The notes beneath the pieces are model-generated. The model did not search any database and had not been told where the DNA came from. It saw only the letters and a program-made list of their open reading frames with translations. Below are positions 24,276-33,444 of a stretch of DNA of 64,000 bases, piece after piece. This DNA is from Planktothricoides raciborskii GIHE-MW2 (GTDB lineage Bacteria; Cyanobacteriota; Cyanobacteriia; Cyanobacteriales; Laspinemataceae). The stretch is taken from positions 4,823,001 through 4,887,000 of the forward strand of contig NZ_CP159837.1 of the NCBI RefSeq assembly GCF_040564635.1, written 5' to 3'. Every line of letters begins with the position of its first letter. Position 1 is the first letter of the stretch. The translations under genes were made by a program, and so were the position numbers.

Positions 24276-27200
24276 ATGGACGACCAAAATCAAAACAATC
24301 AATTTGTCACCATCGATCTCATTGACGTGACCAATGGAAATGGCACAACCGCTCAAGTGAAACTTGAACAAGTCGAAGCTGGGGTTCAAGTCAGCCTTGA
24401 TAAGATAAATCCCATCGGCGATATCCGGGGAGTTTTCTTTAATGTTGCTGACAATGCTGCATTAGAAGGAATGACCGTCACGGGAGACAATGTAACCAGT
24501 TCTTCTTTTGCCGCTGATAGTGTTAATGATTTGGGTGGTGGTGTGAATGTTAATCCCGATCTATTTGATGGTGGGGTAGAAATTGGTACAGAAGGAATCG
24601 TTACTGATGACATCCAATCCACGACTTTTACTCTATCTAATGCAGCGGGTGATTTAACAGTCGATCAGTTTTTGAGTCAGGACTTCGGATTACGTCTAAC
24701 CAGTGTTGGGGAAAATCGCTCCGCCAGCAGTAAATTAGCAGGAACCGCCCCAGCAACGACGGAAGCGACTGAAGAAGTAACCGAAGAAACAACGGCGGAA
24801 ACCACTGCGGAAACCACTGATGATGTAACCGCAGAAGCGACGGCGGAAGTAACGGAAGACGCGACAGAAGCGGAAATTATTTCTGCCGAAATCGCTGAGG
24901 TAGAAGATTCCGGTATTTTTGATGAGGATGTTTATCTTGAAGAAAATCCAGATGTAGCTCAAGCGGTGGCAGCCGGTGAAACTACTGCGATTGAACATTT
25001 TGTCAAATATGGCAAGTATGAATTCCGTCAATTCAGCCGCATTTTTAGTGTTGAGGCTTACTTAGAACAAAATGCTGATGTGAAGGCAGCGGTAGAAGCG
25101 GGTGAAACTAATGCGATCGCGCACTACCTCCAATATGGTCAATTTGAAAAGCGTGAATTTAGCTATATTTTCAAGAGCAGCTACTACCTAGAACAAAATG
25201 CAGATGTAGCCGAGGCGGTTGAAAGCGGTGTCACCAGCGCCCTGGAACACTTTAAAAAATACGGCATGAAAGAGGGTCGGAAGTTTAATCCCTTGATTAA
25301 TACTGAAGAATATCTGAGCTTGAATGCTGATGTGAAGGCAGCAGTAGAAGCCGGTGAAACCAGCGCGATCGAGCATTTGTTTAAGTATGGTTGCAAGGAA
25401 AAACGCAAGTTTAGTCGTGCTTTTGATGTCCAAGAATATCTCAGCCTGAACCCTGATGTGGCTGAAGCTGTAGAAGCTGGTCTGACCACAGCATTTGAGC
25501 ATATGTTTAATTATGGGTTCACAGAGCTACGCAAGATCAGCAAGTTTTTGGATCTGGGCTTCTTTGCTCAAGCGAATAGCAGTTTACTGCAAAGTGTTTT
25601 CAATGTGACTGAAGTTGCTCAAATTGATGCGACTGCACTGGTTTCTTATGCGATCGACCAGTCCTTTGCCCAAGGGTTACAAACTTCGGAATCTTTCAAC
25701 CTCAGCAGTGCGATCGCCAGTCTTTCTGGTTTCAGCAGCCAACAAATTAGCAGCTTGTTTGATGTCAGCAGTGCCACTGAAGTTAGCTTTGGTTCCCTGG
25801 TTGAATTCTTTAGCAATCTGTTTACCTCTCTGGAAACTAGCTTCACCAGCCAACAGATTAGCAGCTTCTTTGGTGTAGCTACAGTCAGCGAAATCAGCTT
25901 TGAATCTCTGTTAGAATTTGTCAGCACCAGTTTTAGCACTCTAATCAGCAGTTCTTCTAGCACATCCATCTCATTGGAGTCATTGTTAGAGTTCATATCC
26001 TCGAGCGAAGGTCAAGAAGCGATCGGCGGTGCAATGGACGATGATGCCGATAATGCCAATAATGCTGATAATGCTGATAATGCCAATGGTGATGCGGAGC
26101 TAGTGCTAAATATTCCCCTGCCTTCTGACAGTCAGCCGATCACCCCAGTATCTCCGGAAGAACCGGGCGATCAACCGAGCGAAGAACCGGGCGATGATGC
26201 TTCCCCAATCCCAGCACCCACGGCGTTTCTTGATGTTCAATACATTATCAAGAACAACCAAGACAAGTTGGCAGAACAGTTCCCAGAGTTTGATTTCGCG
26301 AACCTGACCCAAGAGCAAGTAGACGCTATCTTGAAATTTGCCCAAGACACACGGTTGAACACTTCCGCTTTTGTGAATGTGTCTTACTTCTCAACGGTGA
26401 TTCAGACCAAAGTCACCAGCAAACTGATTGCCCAAGGCTTGACTGAAACAGAAATTGCCGGACTCAGCCAGGAAGAGTTGATCAAGAAAGGTATTGAACT
26501 CGGTTTCAGTCCGACCCCATTGATTAAATTAGGATGGCTGAAGTCAGCGAACGGCAAGAAGCTGGAAGCATTGGGCATTAAGATCGAGAATAACCTCGAA
26601 CTGTTCGAGTTTATTACCTCTAAGGAAGGTTTAGAACTAGGTCTGAATTTGTCGCCATTCTTTAACCCTGGTTTTGCCAAGAAAATTCACAAGGATAAGA
26701 TTCGGGAAAAATTCGATATTGCCGACGGGGAAGAAGGCGTTGCTCAACTCGAAGAGGCACAAGTTCTCGACAAAATCTTTAGCAATGGTGGCATCGTTAT
26801 CGACATCCGCTTCTATAAGGAAGTTCACATAGAAGCACTGAAAGCATTTGCGGCAGATTTAGGGGTTGCAGTTGATGACCTGACCGATGAGCAAATTACT
26901 GATTTTGCTCTGAATGAAGGGAAGGAACAAGGACTCGCACTGTGTCCGTTTAAGTTCGATGTTCTAAGTGAGACTTACAGCGATAAACTCAAGGAATTCT
27001 TTGGGGTCGAAGATGTCGAAACCCTGACTGAGTATGAACTAAAACAGTTTATCTTTCGGCCTGCTGTAGAAATGGGAATCGATCTTACCCAAGTGGTCGA
27101 TGTCCAATTCTATAAGACTAAATTTACGGCGGCGCTGACTCAATATGTTGGGGCAAGTTTTACCGATCAAGATGTGATCAATTTTGTGTTCGGTAATGGC

Positions 27201-29654
27201 GCTCCTTATGTTGATGAGGAGTATTACAAGGCTCAATATGGCGAAGAAGTCACCGCTGATGGTTTGCTGGTGAAAGACCTGGAAGGTGAAGAATTGAAAG
27301 CCTATATCTTCACGGAAGGTTTGGAGGCTGGTTTGACGAAACTTTCAGCATTTGATATTGCTAAGTACAGCACAGATCATCAGGACAAATTACTCGCTTT
27401 CTTTGGTGTCACCGATGTGGCAGAACTCAGCCAAGGTCAAGTCCGTGAGTTCATGGTCAAGGAAGGCTGGAAGTTTGGCATTAATCTGTCTGATTATGTT
27501 TCTGCGGAAGATATCGAACTCTATCGCACAGAAAATGCAGCCCTGCTGAAAGAGTTGTATGGGGTGGAAGATGTCAGTACCCTCAGCGCTGAGTTGGTTC
27601 TGGATGCCGAGTTTGGCGGGTTGACTGATGGACTAGATGCTGACTTCTGCTTGAGTGGCTTGGTGACTAAGCTGGGTGAAGCGGCTGTACTGTCAGCCTT
27701 TGGGGTAGATTCGATCGCCAAAGTCTCCTATAAGCAATTGGTTGAGTATCTGTACTCCCAACCAACTTTGGAAGGCGTTGAAATCTCACCATTCAAGGTG
27801 AGTGAATATGTCAAGGCTAATGGTCAAGCGATCGCCGATGCTTTAGGTATTGATCTCAAGGAAGTGGCAGAACTCAAGCCTGATGAGATTGTTGAGTTTA
27901 TGCTCGGTGAAGGGGCCGCACTTGGTATCAGTCTTGAAGGGTTCGTGGCAAGTGCTTACTTTGAAACCACCTACGCGGCGGCGATCGCGGCTTCCGGTAA
28001 GGATGTTCAGACCTGGTTAGCGGAAGATTACAAGACCATTGATGCTGGCTTCGTCGGCTATCAGTTTGAAAACTTGACCGCTGAGGAGCAAACCACCATC
28101 TTAGATGCTTTAGGTATCACTTTGGCTGAAGGCGCTACTTTAAGCACTAAGCAACTGATTGATATTGCCTACAGTGCTGAATTCAAGGAAGTCTTAGGGG
28201 TTGAAGAAGTCAAACTGTCTGCGATCGACATTGCTGGCTATGTTGAAGCCAACCAGCAAGCACTGATTGACTACTTTGCGGCACCAGGTATCAAGATTAA
28301 GAGTGGCTCTAAGAAGTTTAAGAGCGGTTCTCTCAAGTTTGGTAAGAGCGGTTCCCTCAAACCCAAGAGTGGCTCGCTGAAGTTTGGCAGTAGCTCGATT
28401 AAGCTCAAGGGCGATCGCTCGATGAAGCTCAAAGCCAAGTCTCTGAAAGTTCAGAAGAGTGGCAACCTTAAACCCGATCAAATCGCTCCGGTTGATACTT
28501 TCGATGTCACCAAGCTGACCGATAAGCAAGTGATCGAGTTCATGTTCGATAAGGGTGTGGAACTCGGAATCAACCCCATAGAATTCGTGGAAGTTGATTA
28601 CCTGAAGGCAGAATTCGCAGTTAAAATCGCCGAACGTTATGGCATTGATGTGACTGCGGTGGCTGAACTCCCTGATGCCATAGTGGTTGATGCGATCTAT
28701 GGCGGTCTGTCTAATGACATTGACTATGAGTTTGTCCGGGCTGAGTACGGCGCTGATTTAACCAGTAAGTTTGGGGTGGCGATCGAGCAAGTCACCGACT
28801 TACAAGTTCTGCAATATGTCTATGAAGTCGGCGTTGCCAGCGAAGTCAATCCTAGCGGCATCAAGATTACTCCGGTTGATGTGGAAGGCTTTGTTAAGGC
28901 TAATGGTGAGGCGATCGCCCAAGAACTCGGCTTGAAACTGGAAGAGTTACCCACCTTCAGTTATGAGGATGTCTTTGGCTTCATCTTCAAGCAAGGTGCT
29001 GACCTCGGTCTGAACCTCAAAGGTTTCGTCAACTTCGATTACTTCAAGGCCGAATTCACTCAAAATATTGTCTTCAACTATCGCGAAGAGAATGTCTTCA
29101 ACATCGGTGCGGACAAAGTTTATGAATTCATAAACTCTCCCGAAGGGCAAGGTTTGTCCGCATCACCCCTGTACGATCCAGCATGGTATCGTGAAACCTA
29201 CCTAGTCGATCTGAATGTCGATCTCAATGGTGATGGTGCCATTGATGAAGAGGAAGAGCAAGCTGAAATAGTCCTGGATCTCAATGGCGATGGTAAAATC
29301 GATGATGTTGAACTCAAAGACTTTGCCACGGGTCAAGGTTTAGACAAAGGTCTGGAAACTTCTAAGCACTATGACTTTGACAAGGACTTCGCGGAGGGTG
29401 CGGTTGCTCAAGATAAGCTCTTGGCTTATGCAGGCGTCCAGTCGATTGAGGATGTCACTTTCAGTCAGAAGTTAGAATATCTCACCGGCCAAGGTCTGAT
29501 TGATGGTTATGTGTTCAGTGGCTTGCAAGCGATCAAGGATAAGCCAGAAAACCAAGATCCGCTGTTGAACAAGACTGGTGCTGCTTCTCTGGATGAAATT
29601 ACTCCGGTAGATTTGTACCAAGCGGCTACTGAGTTGCAACTGTTCTCTGTCTAA
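24276..29654 (+). CDS. giant repeat protein, probably surface or secreted
   Basis: 1792 codons from ATG, with GGAG upstream. A beta-rich N-terminal domain (1-150) has no signal peptide. Then come a Thr/Glu linker (~156-214), five 42-residue repeats (~215-424) of the type Y-L-x2-N-x-D-V...H...Y-G-x2-E-x-R-x-F, and degenerate Ser-rich units (~425-580). An Asp/Asn/Pro linker (~586-650) follows, then about 21 units of ~48 residues (core F-G-V-x-D-V-x-x-L-S-x2-Q-V-x-E-F...G-I-x-L-S). One unit carries a Lys/Ser-rich insert with repeated KSGSLK (~1340-1399), another a pair of EF-hand/dockerin-like loops DLNGDGAIDEEE and DLNGDGKIDDVE (~1649-1684). Acidic and nearly free of Cys. No RTX nonapeptides or enzyme motif seen. 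A sheath, S-layer or filament protein is plausible; the export route is unknown. Confidence 0.85.
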   Translation: MDDQNQNNQFVTIDLIDVTNGNGTTAQVKLEQVEAGVQVSLDKINPIGDIRGVFFNVADNAALEGMTVTGDNVTSSSFAADSVNDLGGGVNVNPDLFDGGVEIGTEGIVTDDIQSTTFTLSNAAGDLTVDQFLSQDFGLRLTSVGENRSASSKLAGTAPATTEATEEVTEETTAETTAETTDDVTAEATAEVTEDATEAEIISAEIAEVEDSGIFDEDVYLEENPDVAQAVAAGETTAIEHFVKYGKYEFRQFSRIFSVEAYLEQNADVKAAVEAGETNAIAHYLQYGQFEKREFSYIFKSSYYLEQNADVAEAVESGVTSALEHFKKYGMKEGRKFNPLINTEEYLSLNADVKAAVEAGETSAIEHLFKYGCKEKRKFSRAFDVQEYLSLNPDVAEAVEAGLTTAFEHMFNYGFTELRKISKFLDLGFFAQANSSLLQSVFNVTEVAQIDATALVSYAIDQSFAQGLQTSESFNLSSAIASLSGFSSQQISSLFDVSSATEVSFGSLVEFFSNLFTSLETSFTSQQISSFFGVATVSEISFESLLEFVSTSFSTLISSSSSTSISLESLLEFISSSEGQEAIGGAMDDDADNANNADNADNANGDAELVLNIPLPSDSQPITPVSPEEPGDQPSEEPGDDASPIPAPTAFLDVQYIIKNNQDKLAEQFPEFDFANLTQEQVDAILKFAQDTRLNTSAFVNVSYFSTVIQTKVTSKLIAQGLTETEIAGLSQEELIKKGIELGFSPTPLIKLGWLKSANGKKLEALGIKIENNLELFEFITSKEGLELGLNLSPFFNPGFAKKIHKDKIREKFDIADGEEGVAQLEEAQVLDKIFSNGGIVIDIRFYKEVHIEALKAFAADLGVAVDDLTDEQITDFALNEGKEQGLALCPFKFDVLSETYSDKLKEFFGVEDVETLTEYELKQFIFRPAVEMGIDLTQVVDVQFYKTKFTAALTQYVGASFTDQDVINFVFGNGAPYVDEEYYKAQYGEEVTADGLLVKDLEGEELKAYIFTEGLEAGLTKLSAFDIAKYSTDHQDKLLAFFGVTDVAELSQGQVREFMVKEGWKFGINLSDYVSAEDIELYRTENAALLKELYGVEDVSTLSAELVLDAEFGGLTDGLDADFCLSGLVTKLGEAAVLSAFGVDSIAKVSYKQLVEYLYSQPTLEGVEISPFKVSEYVKANGQAIADALGIDLKEVAELKPDEIVEFMLGEGAALGISLEGFVASAYFETTYAAAIAASGKDVQTWLAEDYKTIDAGFVGYQFENLTAEEQTTILDALGITLAEGATLSTKQLIDIAYSAEFKEVLGVEEVKLSAIDIAGYVEANQQALIDYFAAPGIKIKSGSKKFKSGSLKFGKSGSLKPKSGSLKFGSSSIKLKGDRSMKLKAKSLKVQKSGNLKPDQIAPVDTFDVTKLTDKQVIEFMFDKGVELGINPIEFVEVDYLKAEFAVKIAERYGIDVTAVAELPDAIVVDAIYGGLSNDIDYEFVRAEYGADLTSKFGVAIEQVTDLQVLQYVYEVGVASEVNPSGIKITPVDVEGFVKANGEAIAQELGLKLEELPTFSYEDVFGFIFKQGADLGLNLKGFVNFDYFKAEFTQNIVFNYREENVFNIGADKVYEFINSPEGQGLSASPLYDPAWYRETYLVDLNVDLNGDGAIDEEEEQAEIVLDLNGDGKIDDVELKDFATGQGLDKGLETSKHYDFDKDFAEGAVAQDKLLAYAGVQSIEDVTFSQKLEYLTGQGLIDGYVFSGLQAIKDKPENQDPLLNKTGAASLDEITPVDLYQAATELQLFSV

Positions 29655-29701
29655 CTCACTGTCTAACTGATTGTCTAACTGTGTAACGATTTGTTTATGA
29701 C

Positions 29702-29748
29702 ACCAAAGGGCTGCAATCTTCAAGTTTTCCTAGGGGCAGCCCTTTGGT
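29702..29748 (+). terminator. hairpin after the 1792-codon gene
   Basis: Perfect 13-bp arms ACCAAAGGGCTGC and GCAGCCCTTTGGT with a 21-base loop, 48 bases after the stop. There is no U-run directly behind it. Confidence 0.7.
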
Positions 29749-29790
29749 AAGCAAAACAGTTAAATTTTGATCTCTCCAATTGTGATTTCT

Positions 29791-29823
29791 CCAACCCCCC
29801 GAAACATCCGGGGAGTTTTTTTA
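29791..29823 (+). terminator. second terminator with U-run
   Basis: CCCCG/CGGGG stem with a 7-base loop, followed by AG and seven T. Classic intrinsic terminator layout, making a tandem termination zone after the giant gene. Confidence 0.7.
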
Positions 29824-30183
29824 TGTCAATGGCCGCAAATTTGTAGCACTTACGCAAGTGGCGATCGATCTCAAGTTCAGCCTTAGTAGAGATAAATTAG
29901 GTTGGGTTTCCCCACAACCGGGTTAATTATAATAACTACGCTGATTTTTGCGGGCGCACCCGGAGTAAGGAAACATGGGTGACTGCACCGATCTTTCTAG
30001 TAACTTGGCTAGAATCGATCCGTATTTCACTTGCCGCTGACTTGGCTATAATTTGACTTGGCGATCGCTTACCATAAGCAATTATTACCAGGATTGATTG
30101 ATCTGACGATGCAAAGTTAGCCAAAATATAGTCAAGCGATCGCCACCAGAGTAATCATACTCCGTAAATCTACGGACATTATT

Positions 30184-30197
30184 GCGTAATATTACGC
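30184..30197. promoter_or_regulatory. palindrome GCGTAATATTACGC, possible operator
   Basis: Perfect 14-base palindrome lying 18 bases upstream of the candidate -35 box of the small peptide gene. The position suits a regulator site, but the factor is unknown. Confidence 0.35.
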
Positions 30198-30214
30198 ATA
30201 TTCGTTAGTTATAC

Positions 30215-30244
30215 TGGACAACTCGGTGGATTTACTGATATACT
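30215..30244 (+). promoter_or_regulatory. sigma-70-type promoter of small peptide gene
   Basis: TGGACA (30215-30220), 18-base spacer, TATACT (30239-30244) with an extended -10 TG at 30236-30237. It stands 64 bases before the ATG. Confidence 0.55.
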
Positions 30245-30308
30245 AGAGGTAGATCGAGTCACCAAGTATAGCTAATTTTCTTGGAAAACGATCAAAGGGG
30301 GTTATAAA

Positions 30309-30569
30309 ATGGGTGCTATTTTAAAGCTTACAGCTACAGCATATTTGCTAATTGGGCTAGGAATTGATGCCTCACTTATTTCGTTACGTTCATCAGAGAC
30401 TCAAGACAGAGCATCTGGCAAATCTTATGATCGGCCAACTTTTGTGCAAATAATTATGCCTCAAATTGTGGCACAGGATCCACCTCCACCAGATAAACCT
30501 CACCCGGATGGGGGAAGTGAAGGAGCAGGTGGACGCTGTGTAGTAGAAATATTTGATTTAGCTGTTTAA
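30309..30569 (+). CDS. small secreted Pro/Gly-rich peptide
   Basis: 86 codons from ATG, with AAAGGGGG at ideal distance. The N-terminus (MGAILKLTATAYLLIGLGID) is hydrophobic and looks like an export signal. The middle has IMPQIVAQDPPPPDKP, and the tail is Gly-rich (PDGGSEGAGGRC) with one Cys. Small proteins with a VAQDPPPP-type segment and a GGSEG tail are common in filamentous cyanobacteria but have no known role. The last ten residues look less conserved in style and may reflect a frameshift. Faces nadB convergently. Confidence 0.65.
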   Translation: MGAILKLTATAYLLIGLGIDASLISLRSSETQDRASGKSYDRPTFVQIIMPQIVAQDPPPPDKPHPDGGSEGAGGRCVVEIFDLAV

Positions 30570-30690
30570 TCAGACTGCCGTCGATCCCGTGAAGCGAAGC
30601 TATCGCACTTAGGGGCGAATCGCCACCATTAACCACCAACATTAGCCGTTAACCCTAGTAACCCCTGAGTCTATGGGACAAATTGTCGTG

Positions 30691-30706
30691 GGCTGATAAA
30701 TCAGCC
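30691..30706. terminator. short hairpin between convergent genes
   Basis: GGCTGAT/ATCAGCC with a 2-base loop just behind the nadB stop. Weak, with no U-run. Confidence 0.3.
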
Positions 30707-30715
30707 ATTGGTGAT

Positions 30716-32470
30716 TTATGCGCTACCGGAGTCTGAGTTAGAAACCAGGGCAGACTTCCACCAAGTGTTTCTTTTTACCATTGTGTGAACTTGCCAATTA
30801 GGATCCGTGTGCGGAAAATCGCTCCGATAATGCCCCCCTCTACTTTCGGTTCTAAAAGCAGCACTGGTAAGTATTAAATAGGCGACATCTAAGAGATTGC
30901 GGGTTTCCGCCCATTGACGTAATTGCCCATCGGCATCCGCGAGAGATAGGCTAATGGGCAGGCTGGGTTCAAGGTCGATCAGATATTGGGTAATGGGTAA
31001 AGCGGCAAATTCAGTTTGCCACGCGGTGACTTGGGCGATCGCCTCAGCTAAACCCGCTTGTCCCCGACATATCCCGGCACTTTGCCACACCACGCGAGGT
31101 AAATCCTGCCGGATCTGTTGGATTTTGGCTTGTTGACTCGGCCAAGTTTCCCAAACCGAGATGTTCGGGGAACTGTTCGGGGCAGTATTGGTTAACGATT
31201 CATTGGGCGGGGAACTGGGTTGAAGATGACCGAGTTGTGCGCCAAATACAATACATTCGAGCAGAGAATTACTGGCTAAACGATTCGCCCCTTGAACTCC
31301 GGTGCTGCTGGTTTCCCCCACGGCATATAAACCGGGGATAGAAGTGGCACACATTAAATCGGTGACAATTCCCCCCATCCAATAATGGGCTGCTGGTGCG
31401 ACGGGGATCGGTTCATTAAATAGGTCAATGCCCCACTTTTGACAAACTCGAATAATGTTGGGAAAACGATAACGAATTTTCTCTACGGGAATTGGGCGTA
31501 GATCCAACCAAACATGGCCGGTGACTGGATCTGACCCCCGATGTTGCAAGTGGCTAAATATGGCTCGACTGACGATATCTCTGGGAGCTAGTTCTCCCGA
31601 TGGGTGGTAGTCAAACACAAATCGACGCCCTTGATCGTCTACCAAGTGCGCCCCTTCTCCCCGGACGGCTTCACTGATCAGGAAGCGGGGGGCACCGGGT
31701 TTGGTTAAAGCGGTAGGGTGAAATTGAAAAAATTCTAAGTCTCTTAAAATTGCCCCGGATCGCCAAGCGATCGCTACTCCATCTCCCGTACTCACCGAGG
31801 GATTGGTGGTTTGAGCGAAAACTTGACCTCCTCCTCCAGTAGCCAAGACTACGGCACCGGATCTCACCCAGTAAATTTTCCCTTGATAAACTAAGCAGAC
31901 TCCCTGACATTGAGGCGTCGTGGCCGAATTCTGCGGACTGTCGGGGGGCGAATTTTCTTTGAGCCAAAGACTAATCGCCAGGGCGGGAGAAAAGATTTTA
32001 ATATTCGGTCGTTTGAGTACCTGCTCGGTTAAGGTACTGACCACGGCTCGCCCAGTGGTGTCGGAGGCATGGAGCACCCGGCGGCGCGAATGGGCTGCTT
32101 CTAAGGTCAACGCCAAGTCGTTTTCTTTCCGGTCAAAGCCAACCCCAAGTTTGATTAAAGATTCGACACATTCTTTGCCATGTTCGGCGAGAAATTTGAC
32201 CGCTGGAAGCTCACAGAGTCCGGCGCCCGCTTTGAGGGTGTCCAGAATATGCAGTTGAGGTGAGTCGTCAGAGGCGATCGCCGCAGCCATTCCCCCCTGA
32301 GCCCAATCACTGGCAGAAATTGTTAGCTGATCTTTGGTAATTAAGCCCACTTGTAACGATTCTGGTAGGCACAATGCCGCATAAAGACCGGCGGCTCCAG
32401 CACCCACCACCAGGACATCAAAATAGTCCAGAGAGTCTTTAGCAGAAGAGAGTAAGTCTGATGGATTCAC
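30716..32470 (-). CDS. nadB: L-aspartate oxidase
   Basis: The flavoenzyme oxidises L-aspartate to iminoaspartate, the first step of NAD synthesis (with NadA). Visible motifs are the FAD dinucleotide fold DVLVVGAGAAGLYAALCLP, SASDWAQGGMAAAI, the HILDTLKAGAGLC region, RRRVLHASDTTGRAV, VVLATGGGGQVF, FFQFHPTALTKPGAPRFLIS, AAHYWMGGI and GANRLASNSLLE: a complete enzyme with helical C-terminus. There is no ATG near the 5' end. GTG 32470 (VNPSDLL) gives 584 codons and is preferred over TTG 32560. It lies downstream of psbU on the same strand, with about 145 bases between. Confidence 0.93.
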   Translation of the reverse strand: MNPSDLLSSAKDSLDYFDVLVVGAGAAGLYAALCLPESLQVGLITKDQLTISASDWAQGGMAAAIASDDSPQLHILDTLKAGAGLCELPAVKFLAEHGKECVESLIKLGVGFDRKENDLALTLEAAHSRRRVLHASDTTGRAVVSTLTEQVLKRPNIKIFSPALAISLWLKENSPPDSPQNSATTPQCQGVCLVYQGKIYWVRSGAVVLATGGGGQVFAQTTNPSVSTGDGVAIAWRSGAILRDLEFFQFHPTALTKPGAPRFLISEAVRGEGAHLVDDQGRRFVFDYHPSGELAPRDIVSRAIFSHLQHRGSDPVTGHVWLDLRPIPVEKIRYRFPNIIRVCQKWGIDLFNEPIPVAPAAHYWMGGIVTDLMCATSIPGLYAVGETSSTGVQGANRLASNSLLECIVFGAQLGHLQPSSPPNESLTNTAPNSSPNISVWETWPSQQAKIQQIRQDLPRVVWQSAGICRGQAGLAEAIAQVTAWQTEFAALPITQYLIDLEPSLPISLSLADADGQLRQWAETRNLLDVAYLILTSAAFRTESRGGHYRSDFPHTDPNWQVHTMVKRNTWWKSALVSNSDSGSA

Positions 32471-32616
32471 CAATGAAAAATCGCCCCTTGTCGGTTGCTT
32501 GGTTTGATCTAGAATTATGGATCTATTTAACCTTACTCGGCAAAGGGCGATTTTATTCAAAGTCTAACTTTTTAGTGATGTGGCGACAGGAAATTCTGGC
32601 CAATCAAAGCGCAATT

Positions 32617-33048
32617 TTACTTATAGTAGCCTTTGTTAATGCGATCGTCGCCTTCGATCAACTCTGGCAGTGGTTCGGTGGCGGTGAATTTGTCTAGATT
32701 CTCTTGTAAACGAGCTTTTTGCGTTTCGGAGAGTCCAGGAATGTTTAACACATCCTCAACCTTTTCATACGGGGCATTTTTGATAATTTTACTGGCCAGA
32801 TTCGGATAGAACCCTTGTAACTCGCGAAATGAACGAATATTGGTGTTATTTAAATCGATTTTGTTGCCGATTTCGTAAAATTTGTCTTCCAGGGGATTGC
32901 GAAGCTTGACTTCGGCGAATAGGAAGGGCGCATTTTGGGCGAACTGGGTTAAATTAGCCGCTAATGCACTCTGGGCAGAACCCATCCATCCCAACAGACT
33001 TAGGCTAAATACACATACAACCGCCAATGAGCGCAGCAATCGTCTCAT
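32617..33048 (-). CDS. psbU: photosystem II 12 kDa extrinsic protein PsbU
   Basis: 143 codons from ATG, with GGGAG seven bases upstream. A signal peptide ([20 protein letters not shown] to AQSALA) exports the protein to the thylakoid lumen. The mature chain has [40 protein letters not shown] and a helix-hairpin-helix-like fold ending in DRINKGYYK, all family marks. PsbU sits on the lumenal face of photosystem II and stabilises the Mn4CaO5 oxygen-evolving centre together with PsbO and PsbV. Length is normal. It supports a cyanobacterial source and shows the locus is ordinary chromosome. Confidence 0.97.
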   Translation of the reverse strand: MRRLLRSLAVVCVFSLSLLGWMGSAQSALAANLTQFAQNAPFLFAEVKLRNPLEDKFYEIGNKIDLNNTNIRSFRELQGFYPNLASKIIKNAPYEKVEDVLNIPGLSETQKARLQENLDKFTATEPLPELIEGDDRINKGYYK

Positions 33049-33444
33049 AAATTACTCCCAATCTGACTCATAAACATTATTGGAAATTATTGCAGAATTC
33101 TGGCAATTTAATATCTCTGACTAGCAGATCAATGCCCTTACACCAAGAAAACCCCCTAGGTTTGGTGACGAGAAAGTACCAAACCGGGGGGCAATGATAT
33201 TTAACAATAATCAGGTATCGAACACAATAGCTTGGCGGTGAGTCGCTACTTTGAAGGCGGCAGGAGCGATCGCTCCCTAGGATGAGTGCCTTGCGGAGAA
33301 TCCGTGGTAAGGGCGGTGGATGGTTGGTGTCCGCCCTTTTGGGTGAATTGTAAAGATTGATGAATGATTTTGATTCCCAGGCTGACTGGCTTCGATCGCC
33401 GGTCAATGTCAAAATGAGGATGATCATTTTCGCAGGGTAGAACC
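33049..33444. other. divergent promoter region psbU / ycf23
   Basis: About 395 bases. Two inverted repeats: CCCC..GGTTTGGT (33152-33166) with ACCAAACC..GGGG (33178-33191), and AAGGGCGG/CCGCCCTT (33309-33338). Either could lie in the psbU or ycf23 leader. A minus-strand frame of 132 codons here is not supported. Confidence 0.5.

Larger units (their letters stand above)
29824..30308. other. intergenic region before the small secreted peptide
   Basis: About 485 bases. A minus-strand frame at 29936-30124 is not convincing. A perfect 14-base palindrome (30184-30197) and a good promoter (30215-30244) are listed separately. Confidence 0.5.

Noticed and set aside
29936-30124. Minus-strand frame of 62 codons
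   Set aside because: No ribosome-binding site and no family features, and it includes a HIP1 site and repeat-like DNA.
32461-32697. Plus-strand frame of 78 codons
   Set aside because: Overlaps the nadB start and the psbU end on the other strand; no family features.
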